Notes: generated by a model from the sequence alone, not told the origin. A DNA stretch of 64,000 nucleotides from Methanolobus chelungpuianus (GCF_024500045.1 NZ_JTEO01000004.1:558001-622000); one strand, 5' to 3'. Positions 34,201 to 42,258 are shown, counted from the first letter of the stretch. Numbers and translations: made by a program.

Positions 34201-34288
34201 GTTCCCCACATACGTGGGATGAACCGGCAAAACTCAAACCGTACCAAAAAGTGCAACGGAGTTTCCCACATGTGTAGAGGATTCAACG
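31210..34288 (+). CRISPR. type I-E CRISPR array, about 51 repeats, 50 spacers
   Basis: Repeats are 29 bases, start GAGTTCCCC and end ATGAACCG, with the palindrome CCCCACATACGTGGGG inside; they closely resemble the E. coli I-E repeat and its 8-base handle. Starts follow 31210 + 61n: I checked 31210, 31271, 34138 and 34199, so spacers average 32 bases. The repeat at 34199 has lost one G; a final degenerate one lies at 34259 with several changes (GAGTTTCCCACATGTGTAG). The degenerate end is distal from cas2, so new spacers enter near 31210. Translations of the array on the minus strand are repetitive artefacts. crRNA processing is expected by Cas6e. Confidence 0.98.
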
Positions 34289-34424
34289 TACATGAGAATC
34301 GCATAGTGGCATAAGGTACTCATGTGGGTAACAGGTAACAATATTACAATTAGCATAGATAAAATGCTAAGTAAACATCAAAACACTATGAAACGGATTA
34401 GTAGACTTTAAAAAAAATTTTAAG

Positions 34425-34496
34425 AGCCTCGAGCGGGATTTGAACCCGCGGCCTCGTCCTTACCAAGGACGCGCTATACCCCTAAGCCATCGAGGC
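34425..34496 (-). tRNA. tRNA-Thr(GGT)
   Basis: The minus strand folds as a 72-base tRNA: acceptor GCCTCGA/TCGAGGC, D arm with GGGGTAT loop, anticodon stem CGTCC/GGACG around loop TTGGTAA giving anticodon GGT (complement at 34462-34464), variable AGGCC, T arm GCGGG/CCCGC around TTCAAAT, discriminator T. CCA is not encoded. The 3' end points to the CRISPR array, 137 bases away. The stretch 34288-34424 holds no gene. Confidence 0.97.
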
Positions 34497-34573
34497 ACAG
34501 AATGAGTGTTGGGGGTGCGAGCTCATAATATACAGAATCGATTAATAAGTTTTCGGTTGGGAGAGAGGGTGCT

Positions 34574-35080
34574 TTATAAGCACCAGCGGGAATCTGCAGG
34601 AAAACGCTCGTTTATCCACATGAGAACGCCATTATGATGGACGATGCGATAGGAACGGGAGAGGACCCTGGCCGCACCGAACAGCGTTTCATCATTAGTA
34701 AGCTCGATGCTCTCGAAGTCCCGGCGGGTCTCGATATTGTGGTCTCGGAGAATCCTTCCTATAGGGATATCGGCCTTCATCATATCGCAGCGCACGCCTT
34801 CGGGCATTTTTTCCAGGGGGGAGAGTGAGCGGGCGTACACGTATGGGACGTTTCCCGAGATCAGTGTCACCACGCGGTCGTTGATCTTCGAGCCAACCTT
34901 AACATCGAATATCTCCGCCATGCGCTCGTCTGCAGGGATAACATGCTGGTATTCTGTCACGACCGCGGTAAGATGCCTGGTCATGATCTCCAGCAGGAAG
35001 GTCACGGAGCCGTCTGTGCCGGCACACACTCTAAGGCATGTAGGGATATCAAAACTCTTCAGTTTTTCAATGAAATCCAT
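34574..35080 (-). CDS. DUF98-like protein, candidate chorismate lyase
   Basis: The 168-aa product has strand-rich sequence with VTEYQHVIPADERMAEIFDV, KINDRVVTLISGNVPYVYAR and MKADIPIGRILRDHNIETRR, features of the UbiC/DUF98 fold: R-x-V-x-L near the substrate pocket, P-Y-V-Y-A-R, and P-I-G-x-I/L-L. In bacteria UbiC makes 4-hydroxybenzoate from chorismate; methanogens need 4-hydroxybenzoate for the arylamine part of methanopterin, so this is a reasonable place for a DUF98 member. Catalysis is inferred from the fold. It begins at the ATG 35080 and is next to the tRNA gene. Confidence 0.7.
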   Translation of the reverse strand: MDFIEKLKSFDIPTCLRVCAGTDGSVTFLLEIMTRHLTAVVTEYQHVIPADERMAEIFDVKVGSKINDRVVTLISGNVPYVYARSLSPLEKMPEGVRCDMMKADIPIGRILRDHNIETRRDFESIELTNDETLFGAARVLSRSYRIVHHNGVLMWINERFPADSRWCL

Positions 35081-35135
35081 GTTCGACCAACCGGGAGAAA
35101 TATGAAATATGATGCCGGAAGAGGCCCGGCCCCGT

Positions 35136-35447
35136 TTACTCCGAAACTTCCTTCTTTGCCTGCTGCAGGCGTTCCTTTGCAGTATAACCGGTGGCCTTCA
35201 AAAGGAAATCCCTGAAACGCTTGTTGGAATCAAGTATAAGGTTATCGTCCCTGATCGATGTATCGGATAAGGTATCAACAGCCAGCTTCTTTCCTTCTAT
35301 CCATACTGTAAGGGTCTTCAGTATGCCGTATGAAGTAGTGAGTTTCTCGCCGTCATGTCTGATCTCGGAAGGGAATGTTTCCTTCAGGCACTCCTCTATC
35401 CTGCCAATATCGGGTGCAAATCCTCTTTTTAACTTGTATTCCTGCAT
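35136..35447 (-). CDS. conserved methanogen protein, DUF5611-like
   Basis: A 103-aa protein starting MQEYKLKRGFAPDIGRIEEC at ATG 35447; the frame is open to TTG 35456, but ATG is preceferred with GTTGATAG just before it. KLTTSYGILKTLTVWIEGKK and LAVDTLSDTSIRDDNLILDS form an alternating strand pattern, and the C-terminal KRFRDFLLKATGYTAKERLQ is helical. The set resembles the DUF5611 family of methanogens, as far as I recall. Function unknown. It lies 55 bases upstream of the DUF98 gene on the same strand, so they may be co-transcribed. Confidence 0.7.
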   Translation of the reverse strand: MQEYKLKRGFAPDIGRIEECLKETFPSEIRHDGEKLTTSYGILKTLTVWIEGKKLAVDTLSDTSIRDDNLILDSNKRFRDFLLKATGYTAKERLQQAKKEVSE

Positions 35448-35456
35448 TTCTATCAA

Positions 35457-35820
35457 CTCATATTACCGGCTTAAAGCGAATAAATGTACCGGTGGATATT
35501 TAACATTATAATCTAAGTGTCCGGGCTGTCCTTTATACAGGGGATTGGATTGCCAAAGGTATATCATTTTCGAAAGATTAATCTGGAAAGGGCAATATCT
35601 TTTTTACTAGTGGTCCCGGGGACATGGGAGTGTTTGCCGGAAGCCATTCGCGTGGTAAGGTTTATCTTCCGAAGGAGTGGGGATGAGAGCAGCATATCTG
35701 AAAAGCGGAAACCTGCCAGGGAGAGCCCGGTCATTGAAACCATTATCTCATTTATTCGTGCACTCTTTACTGCAGATTGCTGTTACAGGATTGCGTGACA
35801 TCCCCTGGAGGAGAGATCAG
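35457..35820. other. intergenic region, no supported gene
   Basis: Frames in this stretch (for example 35517-35798) lack ribosome-binding sites and show no conserved pattern. The right end holds the ribosome-binding site CTGGAGGAGAGATC for the lipoprotein at 35821. I see no clear promoter except AT-rich DNA near 35495-35515. Confidence 0.5.
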
Positions 35821-36375
35821 ATGAAAAGAAAGACATATATATGGACTTTAACTGTAGTGTGCGCCCTGCTGACCTTTTCCGTATTTACGCTCGGCTGCAC
35901 TGAAACACCCCCGGAAGAGGAGAACGACACTGGTATCGACGGAAACACGACGCCTGAAAACGGAGGCACGGGGACAGATGCCGTGATGATATCTGAGGAG
36001 AACATAGACAGCATAATCGGAACTGAATGGCAATGGGCCGAACTGAGCGGACCGATGCCTGCAGACCAGCTGCTGGTTCCTGGTCCGGAGAACTATTATC
36101 TTGTGTTCTCAGAGGACGGTATTTATTATTTCAGGGCTGACTGTAACACAGGAAGCGGCAACTATACACTTGAAGGGGAGAGCCTGACACTGGAGCCCGG
36201 CGTGATGACGCTTGTTGCATGCGGGGAAGACTCACTGGACAGCCAGTATCTCGCATCCCTTAATAATGTGACTTCAGCAGCCACTGAAGAAGGGCAGCTC
36301 ATCCTTTACCTGGAAGATCAGGAGAACCGGATGCTCTTTGACAATGGAGGGGACTTTGAACAGGATAGTGCGTAA
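35821..36375 (+). CDS. META-domain (HslJ-like) lipoprotein
   Basis: The start ATG 35821 follows a strong ribosome-binding site (GGAGGAGAGATC). The 184-aa product has a signal peptide MKRKTYIWTLTVVCALLTFS with lipobox FTLGC, so it is lipid-anchored outside the membrane. A Thr/Glu/Gly-rich linker follows. From about residue 70, IIGTEWQWAELSGPMPADQ, NYYLVFSEDGIYYFRADCNT and GSGNYTLEGESLTLEPGVMT form the META domain, with the conserved D-C-N-x-x-x-G-x-Y and a second Cys in LVACGEDS. META domains occur in heat-induced HslJ and many exported proteins; their role is not settled. It has no operon partner. Confidence 0.9.
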   Translation: MKRKTYIWTLTVVCALLTFSVFTLGCTETPPEEENDTGIDGNTTPENGGTGTDAVMISEENIDSIIGTEWQWAELSGPMPADQLLVPGPENYYLVFSEDGIYYFRADCNTGSGNYTLEGESLTLEPGVMTLVACGEDSLDSQYLASLNNVTSAATEEGQLILYLEDQENRMLFDNGGDFEQDSA

Positions 36376-36405
36376 GCATATCCTGTTTTGCATCTAAAGG
36401 GAAGA

Positions 36406-37101
36406 TCACTTTTTCATCAGGGTCTTTCCCTTTTCTCCCACAAGGCGCACCTGCGGCACTTTTTCGATCACCATATCTCCCAGTTCCTTTAACTCGGCCC
36501 ATGATGGGGTCGGCTCCTCGTGGCCCATGAAAGGCAGGTCGAAATCAGGATTGCTCATGAACTGGTAGAGCATGACTTCTGATGCTCCCTCCACATCCGG
36601 CAGGATGCGAGGTACGGTCTCTGTATTTATGAACTCGGGTATGACACGTATCCACACCCTGAGCCATTTCCCCTTCGCAATCTCCAGGGACCTGCGCAGC
36701 AGTTCCACATACTTTATACTGCGCTCCCCGGACATCCCTGTAAGCTTCATGATGCCCGGCACATCATCCAGGGGTGCCTTGATCTCAAGCACAAAGCCTT
36801 CCACGAAGGGCAGGGCACTCTCGAGCACATCCGGCTTCATGCCATTGGATTTCAGTATGACATGTTTGCCAATGCCGTGAAGGGCTTCAAGCAAAGGCAG
36901 CAGCTCTTTCTGTAATGTAGGCTCAGCCCCTCCCAGATAGACATTCTCAGTGGTCGACCTTCTTGCAAAGTCGGTTACTTCGTCAACGGACCATTCCTTG
37001 AACGGCTGGTGTATGTGCACGCAATAAGGACATTTCATATTGCAGCCTGCAAATTCCACCCGGATCTGCCCAATTGTATCAGATAGGCCTATCAATCTCA
37101 T
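36406..37101 (-). CDS. radical SAM protein (pyruvate-formate-lyase-activase-like)
   Basis: The 231-aa protein starts MRLIGLSDTIGQIRVEFAGC and has the cluster motif C-x3-C-x2-C in GCNMKCPYCVHIH; the G-G-x-E-P SAM site is in NVYLGGAEPTLQKELLPLLE. It then continues as a (beta-alpha)6 half barrel: HVILKSNGMKPDVLESALPF, FVLEIKAPLDDVPGIMKLTG and LRVWIRVIPEFINTETVPRI. It lacks the SPASM or other auxiliary Cys regions, as in PflA-type activases. No glycyl-radical partner is seen. The target is unknown. Codon use is native; it converges with the lipoprotein gene. Confidence 0.88.
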   Translation of the reverse strand: MRLIGLSDTIGQIRVEFAGCNMKCPYCVHIHQPFKEWSVDEVTDFARRSTTENVYLGGAEPTLQKELLPLLEALHGIGKHVILKSNGMKPDVLESALPFVEGFVLEIKAPLDDVPGIMKLTGMSGERSIKYVELLRRSLEIAKGKWLRVWIRVIPEFINTETVPRILPDVEGASEVMLYQFMSNPDFDLPFMGHEEPTPSWAELKELGDMVIEKVPQVRLVGEKGKTLMKK

Positions 37102-37267
37102 CAGAATCCTTCCTGATTATATGAAAGGGCACATTAAAGAAATCTCTATCTATATAGGACGGATATATCCGCTGACATGGCAGAATGGATCACAGGCAGT
37201 CTGTGATCATGCAGCGAACATTATTTATCTGCCGCATGCCATCAACCATCAGTCAAAGGTGATAACG

Positions 37268-37570
37268 TTGGTAAGAAAATTACAGATCGAAGACCTGGAA
37301 CGGATCAAAGACGAAGCTGAAGGCGATACTGAAGCAGGCGAGCTGGAAGGCCTGTACGATCTTATAATACCTCCAGGCACCCCCTCATACATAGTTTATG
37401 ACCTGGTGGAGGAGTTCGACCTTGAACCTCTCCAGAGGAAAATAAAGGTCAATATCGTCGAATGCGATGAAAGGGAACTCATAGTACTGCGCGGAACGCT
37501 TGAAGTTGTCCAGGCCGCCGAGAAGTTCCTGCATGATGAACTTGAAGCATGGGTCAACGGCGATAAATAA
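37268..37570 (+). CDS. conserved hypothetical protein, 100 aa
   Basis: The frame is open from 37040 but the start is placed at TTG 37268 because AGGTGAT at 37257-37263 lies five bases upstream. The product LVRKLQIEDLERIKDEAEGD has an acidic N-terminus, then LYDLIIPPGTPSYIVYDLVE and LIVLRGTLEVVQAAEKFLHD, an alternating strand/helix pattern ending in an acidic helix. I do not recognise a family, though methanogens have several small proteins of this type. A box-A-like CTATATAGG lies at 37149-37157. It converges with the marker gene at 37613. Confidence 0.65.
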   Translation: MVRKLQIEDLERIKDEAEGDTEAGELEGLYDLIIPPGTPSYIVYDLVEEFDLEPLQRKIKVNIVECDERELIVLRGTLEVVQAAEKFLHDELEAWVNGDK

Positions 37571-37612
37571 GTATGCTTCCTTTTTTTTATCCATTGACCT
37601 TCGGGCAGTAAT

Positions 37613-38590
37613 TCATATATCAATTCCTGTTATTTCATCCTTCATGAAATCAAAGACTGTTGCCCTGCAGTCGCCGTTGAGGATATCCAGTTTACGCGTG
37701 GCTTCGATTGTCCCGATGACTGAAGCCCTGATGCCTGCTTTTTCGAACACGCGGATACATTCTCCGGCATTCTCCGGTCTTGCTGTCAGGATGTAACCTG
37801 TAGCCGGATATATTTTGAGCCATTGCTCAAAGTCCACATTCTCAGGACATGGGATGCTGTTCAGGTCCACGGATGCTCCTACCTTGCTGACCTCGCAGAG
37901 CATACCCAGGGTGCCTATGGTTCCAGGGTTGCTGATATCCTTTCCTGCAGTGGCCAGCTTTTTCTCACCGATCTCCTGCATCACCATGAACCTTTCACGC
38001 ACTATGGCAGGCTCCTTGAAGGAGGTCGTATCCCAGCTGTAGGGAGAGTTCTTCCCAACCCTGCCGTCCATATCATAAGCTGCAATAATGACGTCGTCCG
38101 GCCTTGCAGTGTCGCTGCGTATCACGCTATCCTTTTTCGCAATACCTATGATGGCCACAGCAAGGGAATCATATGGGGTGTCGGGGTGCATGTGTCCTCC
38201 CACCATGGGTACGCCGAACTTCTTTATCCCGTCCCGGATGCCCTCCATGATCTCCCTGGTGGACTGCATATCGCCTGAAGACATGACATTGACCATTGCC
38301 AGAGGCCTCCCGCCCATGGCCGAGATATCATTGACATTGACCACAACGGAAGTATAGCCCGCCCACCACGGGCTCTTGTTGATGATCCTGCCCCAGATGC
38401 CATCGGCTGCGAACAGGATGACATCATCCGTGCCGATGTCAATGACTGCGGCATCGTCACCGAAGTCAACAACGGACCCCTCATATTCGCTGCGTACGGC
38501 CTCAAAGATACGCACGATATCTGCGATTGGTTTCTTGCGGGTCACACCTTCAAAGGTCCTGATGCTCTGTGCTAGTTTTTCCAGATCCAA
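37613..38590 (-). CDS. methanogenesis marker protein 2 (AIR synthase/selenophosphate-synthase-like)
   Basis: The start is placed at TTG 38590 (325 aa) since AGGTG precedes it at the usual spacing; the open frame runs 22 codons further but the family begins near LDLEKLAQSIRTFEG. The ATP-binding signature of the PurM/SelD fold is present: VVDFGDDAAVIDIGTDDVIL, then FAADGIWGRIINKSPWWAGY and VVNVNDISAMGGRPLAMVNV, with GVPMVGGHMHPDTPYDSLAV forming the second nucleotide region. This is marker 2 (Mmp2), found in essentially all methanogens and thought to modify or assemble methyl-coenzyme M reductase or a related system; its exact role is unsettled. It is the last gene of the leftward run from queC, 74 bases after nifB. 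Confidence 0.85.
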   Translation of the reverse strand: MDLEKLAQSIRTFEGVTRKKPIADIVRIFEAVRSEYEGSVVDFGDDAAVIDIGTDDVILFAADGIWGRIINKSPWWAGYTSVVVNVNDISAMGGRPLAMVNVMSSGDMQSTREIMEGIRDGIKKFGVPMVGGHMHPDTPYDSLAVAIIGIAKKDSVIRSDTARPDDVIIAAYDMDGRVGKNSPYSWDTTSFKEPAIVRERFMVMQEIGEKKLATAGKDISNPGTIGTLGMLCEVSKVGASVDLNSIPCPENVDFEQWLKIYPATGYILTARPENAGECIRVFEKAGIRASVIGTIEATRKLDILNGDCRATVFDFMKDEITGIDI

Positions 38591-38664
38591 CTGAACACCT
38601 GCAGCGATAAAAACAGCTTGATCAATACTTTGATCTAATCTCTGTCTGGGATACATGTCGGGAA

Positions 38665-39600
38665 TTATTCCTTTCCTGACACTTCGCCCTTCTTCATCTC
38701 CATCTTTATGAGGTTCCTGCGTTCCTCGCTCATCTGGGAAAGGTCCTTTCCGAGAAGCCCGAAAGCATCAGACCTGCACTGGCGGCAGTGTCTCATCTGC
38801 TGCACATATGGCTCGCAGGAGTTCTGAACCTCCTGCCTGTAGGCAGGGGAAGGTGGTTCCATGTCTGCGAACCTTGCCTGGCAGATCAGCGGCATGACAT
38901 TCATGATGTAAACTCCAAGCTCGTTCATCTTCTTTGCAACTTCCACCACATGCCTGTCATTGATGCCCGGTATCAGCACGGTATTTATCTTGATGACAAG
39001 CCCTGCACCCACTGCTGCCCTGATACCTTCAAGCTGGTTCCTTACCATGATCTCAGCTGCTTCAAGACCCCTGTAGACCTTGCCTTGATAGCGGATATGA
39101 TCCACTATCTTCGCCTGGATCTCCGGGTCGATGGCATTGAGGGTCACTGTAAGGGTTGTGACGCCGGACTTGATGATATCAGGAAGCTTTTCCGGAAGCA
39201 CGAGCCCGTTTGTGCTCAGACATAATGTCACATCAGGGAACTCTTCCTTTATGAGGCTCAGTGTCTCAAAGGTCTCGTCGTTTGCCAGCGGGTCGCCCGG
39301 GCCTGCCACGGCCACTACCTTGATGAAAGGATACTCCTTAAGCACCTGCCTGGTCTTCTCAAGGGCTTCCTGCGGACTGAGCACCTCGCTTGTGACACCA
39401 GGCCGGCTCTCATTGACACAATCGAACTTACGGTCGCAATAGTTGCACTGGATATTACATTTTGGAGCTACTGCAAGGTGAATTCTTCCATACTTATGCT
39501 GTGCATCCTTGGAATAACAGGGATGCTCGGCGATGATCCTCTTCATATCCTCGCCCTTTGAGACTTGTATGTCGCATGTATCCGAATCTGTATCATTCAT
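38665..39600 (-). CDS. nifB: NifB radical SAM (NifB-co synthesis)
   Basis: The 311-aa protein has archaeal NifB features: HPCYSKDAQHKYGRIHLAVA, then APKCNIQCNYCDRKFDCVNE (the C-x3-C-x2-C cluster and the extra Cys), VAVAGPGDPLANDETFETLS and the C-terminal HCRQCRSDAFGLLGKDLSQM with two more cluster Cys. NifB fuses two 4Fe-4S clusters into the NifB-co precursor of nitrogenase cofactors. It lacks the C-terminal NifX-like domain seen in many bacterial NifB proteins. No other nif gene is in the window. It lies between queD (94 bases upstream) and the marker 2 gene; the shared direction suggests a common unit. Confidence 0.93.
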   Translation of the reverse strand: MNDTDSDTCDIQVSKGEDMKRIIAEHPCYSKDAQHKYGRIHLAVAPKCNIQCNYCDRKFDCVNESRPGVTSEVLSPQEALEKTRQVLKEYPFIKVVAVAGPGDPLANDETFETLSLIKEEFPDVTLCLSTNGLVLPEKLPDIIKSGVTTLTVTLNAIDPEIQAKIVDHIRYQGKVYRGLEAAEIMVRNQLEGIRAAVGAGLVIKINTVLIPGINDRHVVEVAKKMNELGVYIMNVMPLICQARFADMEPPSPAYRQEVQNSCEPYVQQMRHCRQCRSDAFGLLGKDLSQMSEERRNLIKMEMKKGEVSGKE

Positions 39601-39693
39601 ATTTACAGCTCCTTGGCAGCTCCTGTAAATTCATGTCAGTTTAAGCATAAACCCATTGATAAAGTTTTGTATCGGCACAGTTAAAATCCGATC

Positions 39694-40035
39694 TCAGGGA
39701 CTTATCTCGCACCACTTGCCCTGGCCTTCCCATATCTTAAGTGAGACTGGGTACGGGAGCCTTGTGGACAGGCGTGCATGCACGTGCTCACACATGTTCT
39801 CCACACTAGGGAAGTCCAGTATGTCGTTGAGCAGCACATGATCGTATTCTGCCAGGACCTCTTTAACTGTCTTTTTGATATCATAGAAGTCCATGACCAT
39901 CCCGTTCTCTGTTTTCTCACCTTCGATCACGACCTCCACCTTGTAGGTGTGTCCGTGCACTTTTCCGCACTTCCCGTGTCCCGGCAGGTAGTGGGCACTG
40001 TCAATATAGTCAACGATTCCTAATCTCATCTTCAT
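39694..40035 (-). CDS. queD: QueD, 6-carboxy-tetrahydropterin synthase
   Basis: The start is ATG 40035, sharing bases with the queE stop (TAATG), with GGGGGTG upstream; a longer frame to 40050 has no site. The 113-aa product MKMRLGIVDYIDSAHYLPGH has the zinc ligands and catalytic residues of the 6-PTPS fold: AHYL with GHGKCGKVHGHTYKVEVVIE (three His and the nucleophilic Cys), then MVMDFYDIKKTVKEVLAEYD, HVLLNDILDFPSVENMCEHV and LKIWEGQGKWCEI. It converts dihydroneopterin triphosphate to 6-carboxy-tetrahydropterin in preQ0 synthesis for archaeosine in tRNA. It is co-transcribed with queE. Confidence 0.93.
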   Translation of the reverse strand: MKMRLGIVDYIDSAHYLPGHGKCGKVHGHTYKVEVVIEGEKTENGMVMDFYDIKKTVKEVLAEYDHVLLNDILDFPSVENMCEHVHARLSTRLPYPVSLKIWEGQGKWCEISP

Positions 40036-40790
40036 TAAAGGCACCCCCACATTTTATGGGTCTGGGGTATTATTCTTGTATTAACATGATCGAGCATTCT
40101 TTCCTGCAGGCCTAGCAGGTAGCCCGGCTCCGGAAGAAGCTCTTTTTGTGAAACAGGCTGGAGCACCGCACAGGATATATATCCTGCGATGGCACCGATC
40201 ATGCCTTCCACATCATCGGCTGCCGTGTCCTTTGTCACAACCACCTTGCAGAAGCAGTCCCTGTCCCTGGTGGCTTTCAAGGTCCTGAAGCATTCTATCG
40301 TATTCTCGAGGTGCAGGTCCATGTCGTCCACAGCCGAAGGAGGCAGCAGCTTTACGTCCCCTGCCACATAGGAGACCTTATCCTTGATCCTCTTAGCCAT
40401 CTGAGGCAGAGTCATATTGGATTCCAGGTAGAGAGGGCTTGCAAGTTCGAGCCCGGATATGAAACCCGCATGCATTAAGGGCTCGCCTCCGGTGAGGGAT
40501 ACCGAATGTATCTTCCCGTATGAACTCACCATCCTGGCAATGTCGGTGACAGATAAGGGATTATCCGGCTGGCTGAATACTCCTGAACCCGGGATCTCCT
40601 CAAATCTGCACGATTCTTCTTTCCCGACAGGCGTATCACAGTAAGAACATCTGAGATTGCATCCTGTGAAGCGCACGAAAGCCTGCCTTACTCCTACATA
40701 TGGCCCCTCCCCCTGCACGGAACAGAACACTTCGCTGACATTTGCATCGATATCAGCAGTCGTACTTGCGGTCAGCGGGCCGGCATTCAT
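40035..40790 (-). CDS. queE: QueE, 7-carboxy-7-deazaguanine synthase
   Basis: The 251-aa radical SAM enzyme carries the cluster in RFTGCNLRCSYCDTPVGKEE (C-x3-C-x2-C), preceded by FCSVQGEGPYVGVRQAFVRF, the QueE hallmark S-x-Q-G-E-G. SLTGGEPLMHAGFISGLELA is the SAM region. It makes 7-carboxy-7-deazaguanine from carboxy-tetrahydropterin. The start at 40790 overlaps the DUF366 stop (ATGA). An insertion near residues 130-160 (LPPSAVDDMDLHLENTIECF) is typical of the archaeal form. It precedes queD with overlapping stop and start. Confidence 0.93.
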   Translation of the reverse strand: MNAGPLTASTTADIDANVSEVFCSVQGEGPYVGVRQAFVRFTGCNLRCSYCDTPVGKEESCRFEEIPGSGVFSQPDNPLSVTDIARMVSSYGKIHSVSLTGGEPLMHAGFISGLELASPLYLESNMTLPQMAKRIKDKVSYVAGDVKLLPPSAVDDMDLHLENTIECFRTLKATRDRDCFCKVVVTKDTAADDVEGMIGAIAGYISCAVLQPVSQKELLPEPGYLLGLQERMLDHVNTRIIPQTHKMWGCL

Positions 40791-41347
40791 CTGATCACAT
40801 CCAGGGGCCTGGACTTGCGCAGGTCCTTCTCTATGTCATCGAACTCACGCACGTAGGCCTCCGCGATCTCCCGCAGCACCGTTGCCACTCCTTCCCCTGA
40901 GATGCCAATATCCTCAAGGCTTCCGTAATAGTCGTGCACCACGTTTATCCCGAAGTGTATCTTCTGGGATACTGCCGACGTGCTGGCTATTGAAATAGTG
41001 AGCTTTTTTGTGCCGATGAAAAGATCGTCCCCGTTGCGGGTGATTCCCGAATGCCTGCCGGAGAGCACTTCCCGGACTATCGATGTGAACAGCCGCTGTC
41101 TTGCATAAACCAGTTTCAGGTCCGCGGAATCGAAATGCTCGATAATGAAATGGAGCATGTCGGTGGAGACTATAATATCTCCCTGCTTCTTATCTTCAAG
41201 GTCTATCATGTGCTCTGTTCTGACGTCGCAGGCTCCCCTGAAAGCAATAATGGAGTCTGCCTGCACATCTGCCAGGTTGTAGGCCCACAGGGAGGAAATC
41301 TGGCTTCCGTCATAATCCAGTCTCTTGTCAAGTACTATACATTCCAT
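40787..41347 (-). CDS. DUF366 protein in the preQ0 cluster
   Basis: The start is placed at ATG 41347 (MECIVLDKRLDYDGSQISSL) though the frame is open to 41362. The 186-aa product contains SIIAFRGACDVRTEHMIDLE, DIIVSTDMLHFIIEHFDSAD, LKLVYARQRLFTSIVREVLS and GKKLTISIASTSAVSQKIHF GIN (last part split), typical of DUF366. The family is widespread in archaea and often lies with queC-queE-queD, so it likely takes part in archaeosine synthesis or its regulation; its chemistry has not been assigned to my knowledge. It overlaps queE by four bases and lies 47 bases after queC. Confidence 0.85.
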   Translation of the reverse strand: MECIVLDKRLDYDGSQISSLWAYNLADVQADSIIAFRGACDVRTEHMIDLEDKKQGDIIVSTDMLHFIIEHFDSADLKLVYARQRLFTSIVREVLSGRHSGITRNGDDLFIGTKKLTISIASTSAVSQKIHFGINVVHDYYGSLEDIGISGEGVATVLREIAEAYVREFDDIEKDLRKSRPLDVIR

Positions 41348-41393
41348 TATATCACTGATCAATTGTTACAGGGTATCTGTAAGACCTTTTCAA

Positions 41394-42128
41394 TTACCTG
41401 TTCTTCTGGCCCCGGTTAACGCCAAGCTTCACAAGCAAAGGGTCTGCAATACCGGCCTCATCGAAGGCGCGTTGCCTTCTGACGCAGCTCTCACATACGC
41501 CACATGGCACTTCTCCGCCATGATAACAGCTCCAGCTGTACTCCAGAGGAGCCCTGGATTCGATTGCTTTCCGGACTATGCCCTTTTTATCCAGGCCAAT
41601 GAGCGGAGCCAGGACTTTTACTTTATTAAGGGTAGAGTATGAAAGCGAGTTATTGATAGCCTCGATGAAGTCCGTGGAGTTGTCTGGGAAGGTTGCTGCC
41701 TCTTCCCTGTTAAAGCCTACAATAACGTGATCGCATCCCATGCTCTCTGCAAAGCTGGCTGCGATATTTATCAATGCACCATTGCGGTTAGGCACCCATA
41801 CGTTCTTTGCAGATTCGAGGGTTATTGAAGGATCGGCATCATCAGATATCTTCTCAGGAGACATCACTGGAACATCGCTGGCGGTATTGACAAGGGAAGT
41901 CTTCGTGACCCCTGCCAGCCAGGGAAGGTCGATGACCTTTAGAAATATCCCGAAGTGATCGCATATCTTTCCTGCATACTCTATCTCGCGTTTTGCAGAA
42001 CGCTGGCCGTAGTCGAATACGAGTGCAAGCTTCACTTGTGTGTGTTCTCTGGCTAGTGATACGGCTGTTACAGAGTCCAGTCCGCTGCTTAAAAGGGCAA
42101 TAGAAGTACTGATAGTGATATCCTCCAT
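41394..42128 (-). CDS. queC: QueC, 7-cyano-7-deazaguanine (preQ0) synthase
   Basis: The 244-aa product starts [20 protein letters not shown], with the PP-loop motif in [26 protein letters not shown] binds [23 protein letters not shown] and [20 protein letters not shown] form the active site, and the zinc site has four Cys in [15 protein letters not shown]. It converts the carboxylate to a nitrile using ATP and ammonia, giving preQ0. It is the first gene of the leftward run; AATATATTTTTCC at 42184-42196 carries a box-A-like sequence on the minus strand. Confidence 0.95.
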   Translation of the reverse strand: MEDITISTSIALLSSGLDSVTAVSLAREHTQVKLALVFDYGQRSAKREIEYAGKICDHFGIFLKVIDLPWLAGVTKTSLVNTASDVPVMSPEKISDDADPSITLESAKNVWVPNRNGALINIAASFAESMGCDHVIVGFNREEAATFPDNSTDFIEAINNSLSYSTLNKVKVLAPLIGLDKKGIVRKAIESRAPLEYSWSCYHGGEVPCGVCESCVRRQRAFDEAGIADPLLVKLGVNRGQKNR

Positions 42129-42182
42129 GGATCGATCTGAAGTGTTGTAGCAGGTAAGATATTCCTGAGGTAATACTAGAAG

Positions 42183-42196
42183 AATATATTTTTCCT
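42183..42196 (-). promoter_or_regulatory. box-A-like promoter for the queC run
   Basis: On the minus strand AAAAATATATT lies about 55-68 bases before the queC ATG. It matches the archaeal box A pattern and would start transcripts near 42160, leaving a short leader. It is the best promoter-like element for queC and its followers. Confidence 0.5.
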
Positions 42197-42258
42197 ATAT
42201 GAAGGCATCGCTGAGGAGAGCACTATTTATCAATATACGGGAATCATGATAATATTCG

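Noticed and set aside
34288-34425. Attachment site of an integrated element
   Set aside because: No duplicate of the tRNA 3' end and no integrase gene were seen in the window.
35517-35798. Plus-strand 93-codon frame before the META lipoprotein
   Set aside because: No ribosome-binding site and no protein-like pattern; the lipoprotein start at 35821 has its own strong site.
37040-37267. N-terminal extension of the 100-aa protein at 37268
   Set aside because: The extension crosses the promoter-like CTATATAGG and has no site, while AGGTGAT fits TTG 37268.
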